The translations under genes were made by a program, and so were the position numbers. A stretch of 64,000 bases of DNA, from NCBI GenBank assembly GCA_030789695.1, contig CM061142.1:798673258-798737257 (forward strand). Direction: 5' to 3'. Shown in pieces: positions 20,665 through 32,400 of this stretch. Origin of the DNA: Scilla litardierei. Its lineage: Eukaryota > Streptophyta > Magnoliopsida > Asparagales > Asparagaceae. The notes beneath the pieces were generated by a model. It worked only from the letters and a program-made list of their open reading frames with translations, ran no database searches and had not been told where the DNA came from. Position 1 is the stretch's first letter, and the number at the start of each line of letters is the position of its first letter.

Positions 20665-22587
20665 GCACACCCTTGATGCCATCGATATTTTTGTCGTTAT
20701 GCTACCCATTCTCTGCTTGGTCATGAAGATTTTTGCCCACCCCATCCTCCCCTCACTATTTTTGTCCACATTTTGATCATATCATTCTATATCCTATTTC
20801 GGGAGTGAGGGAGAGTATTTTTGGTGACACGCACATATTTGCATCACTCTTATCCTTGCATGCATCACATTCGCATCATATTTTTCATTTTGTTATTTTT
20901 ATTTCTTTTTATCATGCATGCATACCCACCCCCCACCCATTACATGTCTATCGGTGTGCCACACTTCGCACATTGAGGACACTGTGCACTTTAGCTTGGG
21001 GGAATGAGTTCTCACGCTTTCCGCTTTTATCACCTTTATTTTTAGTTTTTCCACGTGTTTTTCCACTTTTGCACCCTTTTTTATCATGTTTTTCTTTTTT
21101 ACCATGCATCACGTTTTTTCTTGCTTTCCTTGTGTGCTGCATTGTAAATATCTTTGTTTTTCGTTTATCTTTATTTCTTTCATCTTTTGCTAGAGATGAC
21201 TTTTCTGTGATGATGATGACGTGGTGTTAGCTTTTCTCTATATGCATGCTATATTTGTCGTGTCATAGCTTTTTATTTCTGATATCATATGCTATGTCCT
21301 ATGTTGCATTTGGAAATAGTAACCCACTCTCTTTTGCTGTATTAAAATGGATGAAATTCTATTATTAGCTGATGTCTGATGATTCATATGTATGCTATCG
21401 TAGAAAACACACCAAGATTCACGCATTGATGCTTATATCTGGAGTACTGCTTTCTTTTCTCATATCACTTCTATTTGCATGATTTGTACGCTTCACTTCG
21501 GGTTGATTGAATGTTTGCTAGCTTTGATATATCTGGATTAGTTTACTTTTTGAGATTAAACTGAGTAGATTATGTTACACTGCTGAAGTTGTCATTCACG
21601 TCCTATAGAGTGAACTGAGAGATACATTCATTTCTTTCTCCACATATCTTGAACATTATTTCTCTATTTTAAATTCATTGGTGAATCTCCCCTTAGCAAT
21701 TCTATTATTGTCATCCCCCTGTTATTATATCACATGCTCCAAATTCCCCAAAATCCGAAGAAAAAAATACTTGTATATCCTTCTCTTTGATTTGGGATCA
21801 TTGTGTATATATGTTTTGAAAAAAAAAAGAAAAAAAAGAGAAAAAGAAAAAGATTTAAGAATAAAAGAAGAAAAGAGAAAAAGAAGTTCGAAAATGATCC
21901 CATCTCATATCCTTTCTCTTTTTCTTCCTTCTTTAGCTTTTATTTCTGTTTTCTTTGACTTTTGGAGCTTCATAAGAAACGGGGATGTAAATATTGTTTT
22001 GTATATGCCACCACGCTTTTAGATAAGCTTGGGGGAGAGAATCCAATGATGTGTGAGAGAGTGACTACCTGACGGTGTATGACAACCTAGGCTAAGTAAT
22101 ATTTTATACTCGGTGAGATTGCTAAAGTTTCACGAAATCCAGGAATCTACGCTTAGCATTCATTTCATGAAAACCACACTTTTTCTATTCTTTCTACTCT
22201 ATCGTGTGATATCTCTTATACTCCTTATAGAAAGCATTCAATTGAAAAGTGTGTGATCTACGATATTGTATACCGCTTTAGATGCTTCAGACGATGTTAA
22301 TCTTAGAATTATTCCATTTTTCATGCTATATTGATATTCTTGGGTTTCTATTTCAAATGCACCATTATACTATGATATCGAGATAAAATCCTTTGACATG
22401 TGTTTTATATTCGACGCATGCTATATGAGTAAGCAAAACCCACGTCCTGAGAAAAATGATCTAGCAACTTCCCTCTTCGTTTTCTATTTTGTTTTTCGTT
22501 TTCCGTTTTCCGCCTTTCCGCCATTTTCTTTATCTTTATCCACCGGGTTCGCTTTTTACTCATCTTCCTCGAGGACGAGTAAGAGGT
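20665..22587 (+). other. Y 3' tail, no gene seen
   Basis: T-rich, low-coding sequence between the third ORF and the LTR. It holds the Athila internal box at 20971-21006 (CATTGAGGAC ... TTAGCTTGGGGGAATG), a second PPT-like AAGCTTGGGGGAGAG at 22025-22038, and an A-rich tract at about 21815-21895. The X tail (1-2041) has the same organisation. ORFs here have biased composition and no family resemblance. Confidence 0.7.
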
Positions 22588-22602
22588 AAGCTTGGGGGAT
22601 TT
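22588..22602 (+). promoter_or_regulatory. Polypurine tract of Y
   Basis: AAGCTTGGGGGATTT directly before the LTR start TGATCATTCC. It is preceded by TCTTCCTCGAGGACGA, which is also found before the X tract. Confidence 0.85.
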
Positions 22603-22896
22603 TGATCATTCCGTATTTTACACCTTTTCTCTGCATGTTTGCATGCCATTTAGATCGCTCAAATCGTGTTTTTTCATGTTTATTCGACGATATTGCGATG
22701 CTTTTCATGATTTGTTGTTTTTGTCGTATTTTAGGAGATTTGGTGCGATTTGGAGTGATTCTGAGATGCACCCACTCCGGAGTGTCACCGACGACTCTCT
22801 TGAGGGGTATTTTGCGATTGGAGAGGAGTGGAAGAAGAAAGAACGTCGTAGGAGCGACGAGGAGGAAAAAACACGAAGGATGGGCATTTTCAGCAT

Positions 22897-23291
22897 GCCA
22901 CTTGGCCGAGTGAAGGAGTCACTCGGCTGAGCATAGACAACCCACTCGGCCGGCCAGATCGGACACGCAACAGAGCCAATATCAGCGTGCACTCTGCCGA
23001 GCATCGCCATATCACTCGGCCGAGCACAGAGTCATCCCTCGCCCGAGTGGAGCCAAGACGACGGCATAAAAAATGATTGAACTCTCTGGAATCCGTCAGT
23101 CAGCCTCAAAGACCGACTCGGCCGAGTGACGAACGACCGTCCGCCCGAGTGAAGAACGCCCACCGGCCGAGTGAAGAAAAGTCACTCGGCCGAGTGACTC
23201 CCGATGAGACGACCCCCAAGACCCCCAACTCTCTGGAATCCGTCAGGTTCTCTCACTCGGCCGAGTGACATTTGTCACTCGGCCGAGTGAG
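22897..23291. repeat. CTCGGCCGAG palindromes in Y LTR
   Basis: About ten copies of CACTCGGCCGAGTGA or variants upstream of the TATA-like box, same word as the Y interior cluster at 6134-6485. Confidence 0.88.
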
Positions 23292-23780
23292 CCGCGCTGC
23301 CTGTAGCGTAAACTGCGATTTTGAGGCTGCGCAGGGGCATTTTCGTCAGGATTTTTTGGGCGATGGGGGGGGGGGGTATTTAACCCCAGTTTTTAACCTA
23401 GTTTAGAGAGCTTTTTCAGAAATTTTTGCAGCCTTTTTAGATTAACTTTTTAGGAATTAGATTTAGATTTAAGGGAGGAGAGAAAAGTGATATTTTGTTG
23501 GATGCTATCTTGTTCTTCATTGGTTTGTCTCTCTCCCTCTCAAAAACTCCATTTTTATTGATTTATTGAATATAGCTATGAATTCCATTCATTTTACTTG
23601 TGAATTTCTATTGAATTTGATTATGAATTGCGAGTAGTTTCATCGTCTTAGGGCGTAGGGATGAACCCTACGGGCCCAATTTCAAATTTGTGATGAATCA
23701 ATGAAATAATTGCTAGGATTGATTAGGGTTAGTTTGGGATTGATTTAATACGAATAGCTAGGGATTCATACCGATTGGAA

Positions 23781-24060
23781 TTTGCAAGAGATTGGATCCC
23801 AACTCGATAGGAATCCCTAGAAATTCGAATTGGGTTGCAATTGAATTTCTCCGGAATCGGTTTGCAAGAGATTGGACCGAAACTAGGGTTATCAATTGCA
23901 ATTCCATACCAATACCCATTTGCAAGAGATTGGACGGATAGGAACTATCCCAACCTAGGTCGTAGCTCGAGTTAGCACGAGAGTGGGCTTGAGATACGAT
24001 TGAACGATGATGTTGTTCTTCACGCTAGTTTGCCTAGGTTAGTGTTTGCAAGAGATTGGA
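23781..24060 (+). repeat. Four copies of TTTGCAAGAGATTGGA in Y LTR
   Basis: Exact 16-mers start at 23781, 23861, 23919 and 24045 in otherwise non-repetitive sequence downstream of the TATA-like box, so they would lie in the transcript. Same strand, uneven spacing. Not seen in X or Z LTR sequence. Confidence 0.85.
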
Positions 24061-24420
24061 CCCTACCCTAGGTTTGCTATAGACCGGTAATAGCGCGAGA
24101 GCGTGAGCTTGGTTCTACATTTAGTTGCAACTAGTTCATCCGAATTTCAAGTCTAGCAATTGTGAAACCTACGAATCACAATGATGAGATACAGCAAGTA
24201 GCGGGGATTCCTTATCCCTAGACGTCTTTATTAATTTGATATTTCTTTTATACAATTGAACGACTGTGACCGCATTACTACGAACATTTCTCGACTTTTC
24301 CTATAGTTAGGTGATTGAAGAAGACACTGTTACTAGGCCTCCCTGTGTTCGATACCCGCTTGCCGCTTGCAGTAAGACTACAGTGTCGCCGTCCCGGGAC
24401 GTGTATCCGGGGCGCGATCA

Positions 24421-25415
24421 AAATCGCGACGTCTCCTCAAATAAAGTCAAATCGTGAAAGAACGACCCGTGAAATGAAGTTCAAAATAAATTCCACAATT
24501 TAATATTCTTCGAGAGGGTCACAACGGCATATCACACTATAGGGTTCGGATACAGACAAGGTCTAAAATAATTACGTGCACGAACAAGACTACGTGCACG
24601 AAAAGCGTATAAAGGATACGGGGTCCAAAGGCGACAGTAATTCCAAGTTGGGCACACATCGGGGGTTGGCTTGCTAAGGATGCAACTAAGGTGCTATGGC
24701 CCTATCGACTCAACGACACGACTCACACACAAAGCAACAAAACCAATCAGGTACCCGAAATTGCTATACGCATAGCCGTATAACGAATAGTGGGTACCGG
24801 CCGTGGCAAGTGTCCTATGAACTTAATTAGAGAGTTAGTAGATTCAATTAGGGCTCGTGACCATGTCCGGCTCATGTCTTGATGGGATCCACCGACGAAC
24901 TATATTACTAATTGACGGCTACCACCATTGCATCAATGATTGCCACCAAACTACATCGAAACTCTAACTCACGAGAGTGGCGTAAGTTGAGATCATTCTG
25001 ACCATGAGAGTGGCATGAATATTGTCGATTCTTAATTGCACAGATCATGTGCACCTGTCGCGAGAGCGGGGTTAATGCGATACGTTAGATTTATGGCGCT
25101 TAGAGCCATGAATTCCACATCTTAGATGCGACAATCCCTAATAAAGCCAATGCAACGTAAGAGTCTTAACCTAGCATCGACATCCGACGATCCTAGTAGT
25201 GAGTCCTAAAGCCCAAGTCTTTATTAATTGATTACAATCCCAAACAAACAATCTGTTGAAACTGACTGCTACATAAATTCCAAGATTTGGAAATAGCCCG
25301 AGACAAGAACATCTCTACCTTCCCTGTGGGATCGATAATCTTTTATACTATTACTTGACACCGTACGCTTGCGTAAAGTGCCAGGAATTTGCAATTGGGA
25401 TACATCTAGCCCTTG
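24421..25415 (+). repeat. Z 5' LTR remnant
   Basis: About 1 kb of non-coding sequence between the Y LTR end and the Z gag. It shares landmarks with the Y and X LTRs: a repeated ACGAGAGTGGC-type word (about 24972, 25009), and TTCCCTGTGGGATCGATA followed by CACCGTACGCTTGCG about 60 bases before the end. The 5' part of the LTR would lie left of Y. An ACGTGCACGAA repeat occurs twice near 24573-24601. Boundaries are approximate. Confidence 0.5.
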
Positions 25416-25421
25416 GCATTC

Positions 25422-25436
25422 GTGCCATTGCTAGGT
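25422..25436 (+). promoter_or_regulatory. Decayed primer-binding site of Z
   Basis: GTGCCATTGCTAGGT aligns with GCGCCGTTGCCGGGG of the intact X site with mostly C-to-T and G-to-A changes. It lies about where the site should be ahead of gag. Suggestive only. Confidence 0.35.
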
Positions 25437-25613
25437 GGCTTCTAGGTGTAAGTTTCGGGAGCATCAAGTTTTTGGCACAGTTGCGGGGGAAAGTAACAGT
25501 GTTACTTGGGTTATTTTTCTATTGACGAATTTGTTAGCAAATCTTACCATTTCTTACCTTTCTGCCTTTTTATTCTTTTATTACTTTGCTACTGATGGTA
25601 TTTTTCTGAGTTC

Positions 25614-27060
25614 TTGTTGTGCATGAACACTCGCCTTAGGGGTCTTGACAAAGAATTATTATTTGACCTCGAGATCAAAAAGAACGCAACAAGGCTCAAA
25701 GCAGAGAAGAGGAGTCAGACTATTATAGATCCAATGGCAGAGGGTAATACTTCTCCACCTCACACAGGGTCCATCTGGGACTATATAAAGCCAAATTTTA
25801 CTAGTACTTCTTCTATCTTGAGGCCGTAGCTGGCAGGAGGAAGCTTTGAGCTGAAGACTGGGTTGATAAATCTAATGCAGTATGACCCCTTTCACGGGCA
25901 CCCACATGAAAACCCAAACCACCATATAGACACATTCTGGTAAAGTACGACACATTCCATGCCAAAGACGTGAGTGAAGATGCTATCAAGCTCAGACTAT
26001 TCCCATTCACTCTGAGGGATAAGGCCTTTTATTGGTTGCGATCGCATCTTTCTAATACCTTCACGACTTGGGAGCAGTTGTCTACAGCCTTTGTGAACAA
26101 GTTCTATCCATCGACCAAAATGGTGAGGATTTAAGGAGAGATCTCAAAATTTAAGCAACTTTCCCAGGAGTCGTTGTATGAGGCTTGGAAAAGATTTAAT
26201 GACCTGCAGAATCAATGCCCATACCATGGAGTTCTGGAGTGGGATCTTGTTCAGAGCTTCTATAATGGGCTCCAACCAAGTACAAAGATAATTATCGATG
26301 CCTCCGCTCAAGGCGCTCTCTTGGCCAAGCCATCCGATGAAGCTCTTTCTTTGCTGGACCAAATGGCCGCAAATACTCAGCAGTGGGGCGACGAACGCTC
26401 ATCAAAATTGCCACCCATTTTGATAGTCATATTAAGACTCTTTGCAAATAGGTGGCGAGGATTGAACAGAGGTTGGACTCTATTCCAACCACTTCTAGAG
26501 CTCCAGCTTATCCCACACATGAAGACTATGCAGACCAAGGCTATGCTCCTAATAAGGGACCCTATGATGGAGTAGACATGCAAGCTGAGCATGTACACTT
26601 TGTAGATGGAGAGGGAAGGAATCATTGGCAACATCCGGCGGCGAGAAATCATCCCAGATTTTCTTATGGTAACCCCAATGGAGAATTGAAACCTCCTCAG
26701 CTGTAAAGACCTCCTCCACCTCCTCAGCAACAGGGGGCACCTCCACAGAACCAACAGTATAGGTTTAGGCCATCTGGGCCTTATAGACCACCGGGATACT
26801 ACAACCGCCCACCACAACAACAATACCAACCGGCGGCCCCAAGACCCAATCCAGAGGCAACCTTAGATGCTTTTATGAGTGGGCAAGCCAAGGTAAATGC
26901 AGATACTTCCTCTCACTTCAAGTCTATCAACTCCTCCATTGATGAGCTTAAAGGCCAAATGTCCCAATTTATGAAGATGCAAGGAAGATTGGCTTCTCAG
27001 CCGGAGCCCAATCCTAGGACCCAAGTAAATGCAGTGGTCGTAGTTACCACAAGAGGATGA
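25614..27060 (+). pseudogene. gag: Z gag (decayed)
   Basis: Athila Gag with several stops and frameshifts. Recognisable order: N-terminal part (MAEGNTSPPH, SIWDYIKPNF), MQYDPFHGHPHENPNHHI, RDKAFYWLRSHL (capsid), KRFNDLQNQCPYH and FYNGLQPSTK, QQWGDER, RNHPRFSYGN, a Pro/Gln-rich stretch, and VVVTTRG at the end (27040-27057). No zinc knuckle. The A1 element cuts the polyprotein shortly after this end. Confidence 0.85.
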
Positions 27061-27081
27061 AAGATTACCGACACTGTCATG

Positions 27082-27607
27082 TGTTGGATATGGACGACAT
27101 GAATACACCCATGAGGGGATGTATGAGGGTATACGGACCTCTGATGTCGCGTGCACGAAAACGTGTACGAAGGGAACCTTTTCTCGTGTGAAAAGGACCA
27201 CTCGATAAGTGGAAAAAGTCACTTTATAAGTGCATAAAGGCACTTGATAAGTGAATGAAGAAGAGGATAAGTAAATGTGCTAATATAGGCTAATAAGCTT
27301 ATATTTAGTTATTTCCTACAATAACTACCCCTAAAGCCTATAAATAGGACCCAAGGGTAAGGCATTTACACTAATCTAACCATGCCATAAGTTTGCATAA
27401 GGCAACTTGTGTTCTTCTTCTCCCTTCCATTAAAATCCTCTAAATAGAGATTTAGGCGGTGAAACGCTGCTTCGATCCTCCGTGACGAAGTACTGACCGT
27501 TGTGGCTAATCCGAGGGCAAAGTTCAGAGATTATGGTGCCGCGTACGCAAGCGTAAGCTTCTCCACTTCATTCGATCCTAACATCATTGTTTTGACAGGA
27601 TCCCTCA
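27082..27607 (+). repeat. 5' LTR of A1
   Basis: 526 bp, TGTTGGATATGG to ATCCCTCA. It contains TATAAATA at 27339-27346 in CCTATAAATAGGACCC. The start region has GTGCACGAAAACGTGTACGAAGG, part of which is duplicated in the 3' LTR. Confidence 0.93.
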
Positions 27608-27608
27608 T

Positions 27609-27621
27609 TGGTATCAAAGCC
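27609..27621 (+). promoter_or_regulatory. Primer-binding site of A1
   Basis: TGGTATCAAAGCC one base after the LTR, a one-mismatch form of the initiator tRNA-Met site TGGTATCAGAGCC. Confidence 0.85.
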
Positions 27622-29446
27622 ATACGGGTTCGCCCCGGTCTAACCGTCGCCCCGGTCTCACCGATGAACGAGGCGTTGTCTCTTTCACGAATGAGTCTCC
27701 TTCCATTATGGATATGGTAGGAACGCATCGTGACAGAGAGAATCGCAGTAGTTGTTCTTTTCATGTTAGGGTCTTCTGCCGTTACAGATATGGCAGAACT
27801 CTCCATGACGGGAAGAACTTACCGTTCATCTCGCCAAACTCGCGCTCCTCATGGATGCTGAGTCTCCATTCAATTGAGAATGTGAACTCTCTACATGTAG
27901 AGCGTGAAGTTTGCGGCCTTGAAAACACGTTCTCTTCATTTTTTGGCACACGGCCATTGAAGCAAAACCGTTTTCTTGACGAACGGGTGCTTCATCGAAG
28001 AAGACGATGGTGGTTATTCTCAACGGAGAAGATGAAATTTTTGGTGCATGATCACCATGGCCATATGGGCTATGGAGGCAATGCATCCCCCCTCCCTATG
28101 CGGAGGGGGTTGGCTACGGCCAATAATAACCACGGCCACCCCTCCAGAGGGGGTGTACGGCCAACCCCATGCAAGGGGAGGCCAGCTATGGCCATATGGG
28201 CCATGGCCGGCCATGGCCAGGGGGCCCTGGCCGAGGCCAGGGCCAACCCTGGCCGAGGCCAGGCCAGGGCCAGGGCCAACCCTGGCCGAGGCCAGGCCAG
28301 GGCCAGGTCCCTGCTGGCCCTTGCAGAGTCCAGGGCCGACGCCCTGGCCTTTGGCCAGGGCCAGGGCCCTGCCGGCCCTGGCAGAGTCCAGGGCCGACGC
28401 CCTGGCCTTTGGCCAGGGCCAGGGCCCTGCCGGCCCTGGCAGAGGCCAGGGCCCTGCCGGCCCTGGCAGAGGCCAGGGCCGGCGCCCTGGCCCCAGGCCA
28501 GGGGCCTGGCCGACCCTGGCAGAGGCCAGGGCCTGGCGCAGGCCGGCCCTGGCCTCTGCCAGGGCCACGGCCGGCCCTGGCAGTGGCCAGGGCCAGGCCG
28601 AGGCCTGCCGGCCTTGGCCGAGGCCTACCGGCCTTGGCCGAGGCCAGTGCCCGGCCACTGCCGGCCCCGGCCTCGGCCAGTGCCGAGCCCCGGTTTACCC
28701 TGTATTTGGGGGGAGGCTTGCATGAATGAGACATACATGGCCAGCCCATACGGGGCCGACTGCAGTTCTCTGCGGAAAATTTCCATGCAGAAGGGGAGCG
28801 CATGGATCCATACTGGAGCCGGTGACGGTGGCTTGCAGAAAAATCCCCTCAGGGGGGATCCGACCTTGGCACGGCTACGGCTCAATCCCGGCAATGGCTA
28901 GGGATTGTCGTATATTTCGCTAGTATCATAAGGGTACTAAGTTGAAATATCGCATTTGCTTTTGAAAAATACGTTTTCAAAAATGCTTTTCCGCTGCGAA
29001 GTACTATAAGAGTACTATCGTTTGATAAGTGAGGGGGAAATATTGAAAGTTGTTCTAGATGGTGATTGGAATCGTAGAGACCTTTTCGATTCTAGAGCAA
29101 CATCTTCAATATTTTTCGAAAGTAACTTATCAAATATAATAATATCATTCCAAGTGGGATTTTTCCAAGTGGGAGTGATATTAAACTCGTCTGAAATTTC
29201 ACATTCGATTGATTCAGTAACTCAATGGATCATGATTCGACCAGTGGTCTTTTGGACTAGTTTGTGGGACACCTCAGCTCAGTCTGGGGGTAGTGAACCA
29301 TGGACTAGCCATTTCCCTGGTCGGTCCGCTGGCCGAGACTAATGAATCATGAAAATGTAAAATATGATGACTATGTATATGAAATTAATGCAATGTTTTT
29401 TGATCGAACCTTCTTTTCATGTCTTTTGCAGCATTTTAAAGCTAAA
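27622..29446 (+). other. A1 leader with GGCC array
   Basis: A 1.8-kb non-coding leader between the primer site and gag. At 28165-28700 it is a dense array of GGCCAGGGCC, GGCCCTGGCC and GGCCGAGGCC words, extremely GC-rich and almost strand-symmetric; large ORFs on both strands here are artefacts. A PPT-like pair CCAAGTGGGA lies at about 29147-29172. A pyrimidine-rich TCTTTTGCAG ends at about 29430, just ahead of the gag ATG, and resembles a 3' splice site. Confidence 0.8.
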
Positions 29447-32400
29447 ATGTCTTCTTTCGCTAAAAACATCGTCGCTGAGTTAAACAAAGGTGAAAAACAC
29501 TACGGCGATAATTACAAACTATGGTCCATAAAGATACAATATGTTCTAGAGGAGCAAGACGTGCTCGAAACTCTGAAGAAAAAAATGATTGAACCTGAGT
29601 TGGGCACTACGGCCCAACACAGACGAGACAAGGAAGATTTTGATGCTTGGTCTCGGAAGAACAAGATAGCTCGTATTACGTTATTGTCCAGTATGGCCGA
29701 TGACATAATGCGCATCTTTCGGGAGCATGACCTAGCCATGGACATATGGTCCAAGCTTGAGGAGAAGTTTGGTGGCACCTCGGTGTCCAAACTTTGTTCT
29801 TTAACTATAAGATTTGATTCATACAAGAAATGTCCAGATCATTCCATGGGGAAACATCTGCGACATATGGCGAATCTAATCTCAGAGTTAAAGGATGCAG
29901 GTCATGTGCTCACTGATGAGCAACAAATCCAAGTAGTCATACGTTCCCTACCAAATGGGTGGGACCAAATGAAGATACATCTCACTCATAATGAGAGCAT
30001 CAAGAACTTCAGCGATGTTTCAAAGCACCTCAAGTTAGAAGAAGAGCGGCTTGCGGCCGCCAAGCCTAGTGCAGAAGTGCACATGGTTGCTAGTTCCTCA
30101 CACGGAGGAAAGAAACAGAAAAATCGTTCGAAGTTTACTAATGAACGTAACAAGCAACCTAAGTCTACCAAGAAACCCAAACATAAGGGTGGGCACAAGA
30201 AATGGCACAAGAAGAAAGACTTGAAGAAGATCAAGTGCTTCAAGTGCAACAAGTTCGGTCACTATGCTCGTTCATGTACGGGTGGAGGCGACGAGGTAAC
30301 TTGTAATTATACTGGTTACATATGTGTTTCTAGTTCAATATTTCTTGTAGAATCTAATCCATTTTGGATAATTGATTCAGGTGCCACTGACCACATAGCA
30401 AGGGACAGACGGTCCTTCGTGGAGTATCACCTTATACCCCAAAGAACAAAGTGGATATATGTAGGAAACAACACACGTGTTGAAGTGAAAGGCGTTGGGA
30501 CTTGCAAGCTCGTCTTGGACAACGACCGCACTATCTTACTACATGATGTCCTCTTCGCTCCAGATATTCGAAGGAATATTATTTCTGTGGTCGTTTTAAT
30601 GGGTCTTGGTTATAGCTGGTTTTTTCATAATTGTAAAGTGGACTTGTCTTGTAATAATACTTTAATTGGTTCTGGGTATGTTTTCAAAGGATTTATTGTA
30701 TTAAATACAATGTATGACTTCTCATTTTGTAATAAAAATTTCCTTGTTACAAATTCTTCGACTTATGAGTCAGATGTAATTTGTTGGCATGTAAGGCTTG
30801 GTCACATTGGACCAACGCGTATGGATAGACTTGCCAAACGTGGCCTTCTATCCAATGTTTCAAAGGTCGATATATCGACTTGCGAACATTCCCTTGTAGG
30901 GAAATCTTGTCGCAAGCCGTTTGGAACCGGCACAAGGGCCGAGGTTCCATTACAGCTCATCCATTCGGACATATGTGGTCCGATGAATGTCAAGACAAGA
31001 CGCGGGAAGTCCTATTTCATCACTTTTATTGGTGACTTCACCTGATTCGGACATATCTATTTGATATCCCACAAAAGTGAAGCATTAACCTGCTTTAAAA
31101 ACTATATGAGTTTAGTGGAAAATCAATTAGATCGCAAGATTAAGGTCTTGCGAACCGATAGGGGCGGTGAATATCAATCAGCAAGTTTTAAGGAACTTTG
31201 TGATGAAAAGGGCATAGTTCATCAGGTAACTATGCCTTATACTCCTCAACAAAATGGTGTTGCAGAAAGGAGGAATAGGACTTTAATGGAAATGGTCCGT
31301 TCAATGATGGCGCAAGCTAAATTGCCAATCACCTTTTGGGGTGATGTATTATTGACGGCCGCTTTCATCTTGAACCGCGTACCCTCGAAATCAGTTAGCT
31401 CCACTCCTTATGAGTTGTGGAACCAAAGGTCTCCTGACTTAAACATTTTGAAACCTTGGGGGTGTGCATCCTATGCACATATTTCCTCCCAAAAGTATGG
31501 CAAACTTGGGCCACGTGGAAGGAAATGTATCTTTATACGATACGCAGAAAACTCTAAAGGTTATGTTTTCGTTGGTCAGGAAGACAATGAGGTCTAATTG
31601 AATTTGAGTCGAGGGATCTCACTTTCTTGGAAAATGAGTTTCCAAGACAGGGCGAGATAAGTCAGGACTTATCTCTATTTGAGATTAATAATCAAGAAGG
31701 ATTACCTCATTCGAGTAGGAGATTTCTTGGTGAAGACGAAAATACGTTTCAACCTTCACCAATGGATGATACGAATGATGCTAATCCTATTCCATACGGG
31801 AATAATGATCCAAGTGGGAGCAATTCTAACAACATTCCAAGTGGGAGTGATATTAGAATCGATCTAAATTCGAGTCAACAAGGACTTGAAGAATCTCAAA
31901 TACGACGTAGTAGTCATACAAGGTTAGCTCCTCTAAGATTTGAGGATGAATTCCCGCAAACCTTTATGACTTTACTACAAGAAGATGACGAGCATGCTAC
32001 TTTCAAACAGGCCGTATCATGCCCTGCTAAAGACAAATGGATGGAAGCGATGAATGTGGAATTAGAATCCATGAAAGTTAACCAAGTCTGGGACTTGGTT
32101 GATTTACCCAGAGGACGTAGAGCTATTGGGAAAAAATGGGTTCTCAAGATCAAGCATAAGGCTGATGGATCTATAGACAGATATAAAGCTCGCCTTGTCG
32201 CGAAAGGTTTTACACAACAGGAAGTGATAGACTACGAAGAGACCTTCTCACCTGTTGTTCGTTTTACCTCAATTCGCCTGATTCTGGCTATGGTAGCTTG
32301 CTTAGTCCTCGAATTACATCAAATGGATGTAAAGACTGCCTTTCTCAATGGAGAATTGGACGAGGAGATCTATATGGAACAACCAACAGGGTTTGTAAAA

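Larger units (their letters stand above)
3636..24420 (+). mobile_element. Athila-like Ty3 element Y, split by W
   Basis: Y runs 3636-9049 and resumes at 20594 after W and its target duplication. Visible parts are a 5'-truncated gag, protease, a linker ORF, a long gap with palindromes, an Athila-type third ORF, a long 3' tail, polypurine tract and 3' LTR (22603-24420). Its 5' LTR and first part of gag lie left of X and of the window. No reverse transcriptase, RNase H or integrase is present between protease and the third ORF. Y appears to sit in the 5' LTR of Z, since Z-like LTR sequence starts at 24421. Confidence 0.82.
22603..24420 (+). repeat. 3' LTR of Y
   Basis: About 1.82 kb from TGATCATTCCG to GGCGCGATCA. 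The start is fixed by the polypurine tract; the end is chosen from the terminal TG...CA rule and alignment to the X LTR end (both have CTCCCTxTGTTCGA about 80 bases before the end). No partner LTR is in the window, so the 3' bound is less certain. It contains a palindrome cluster, TATA-like TATTTAA at 23377-23383 after a poly-G run, and a repeated 16-mer. Confidence 0.75.

Noticed and set aside
27708..28901. Long ORFs on both strands over the GGCC-rich leaders of A1 and A2 (also 37606-38768)
   Set aside because: Open in several frames on both strands at once because of the GGCC repeat composition; they differ between A1 and A2 and match no family.
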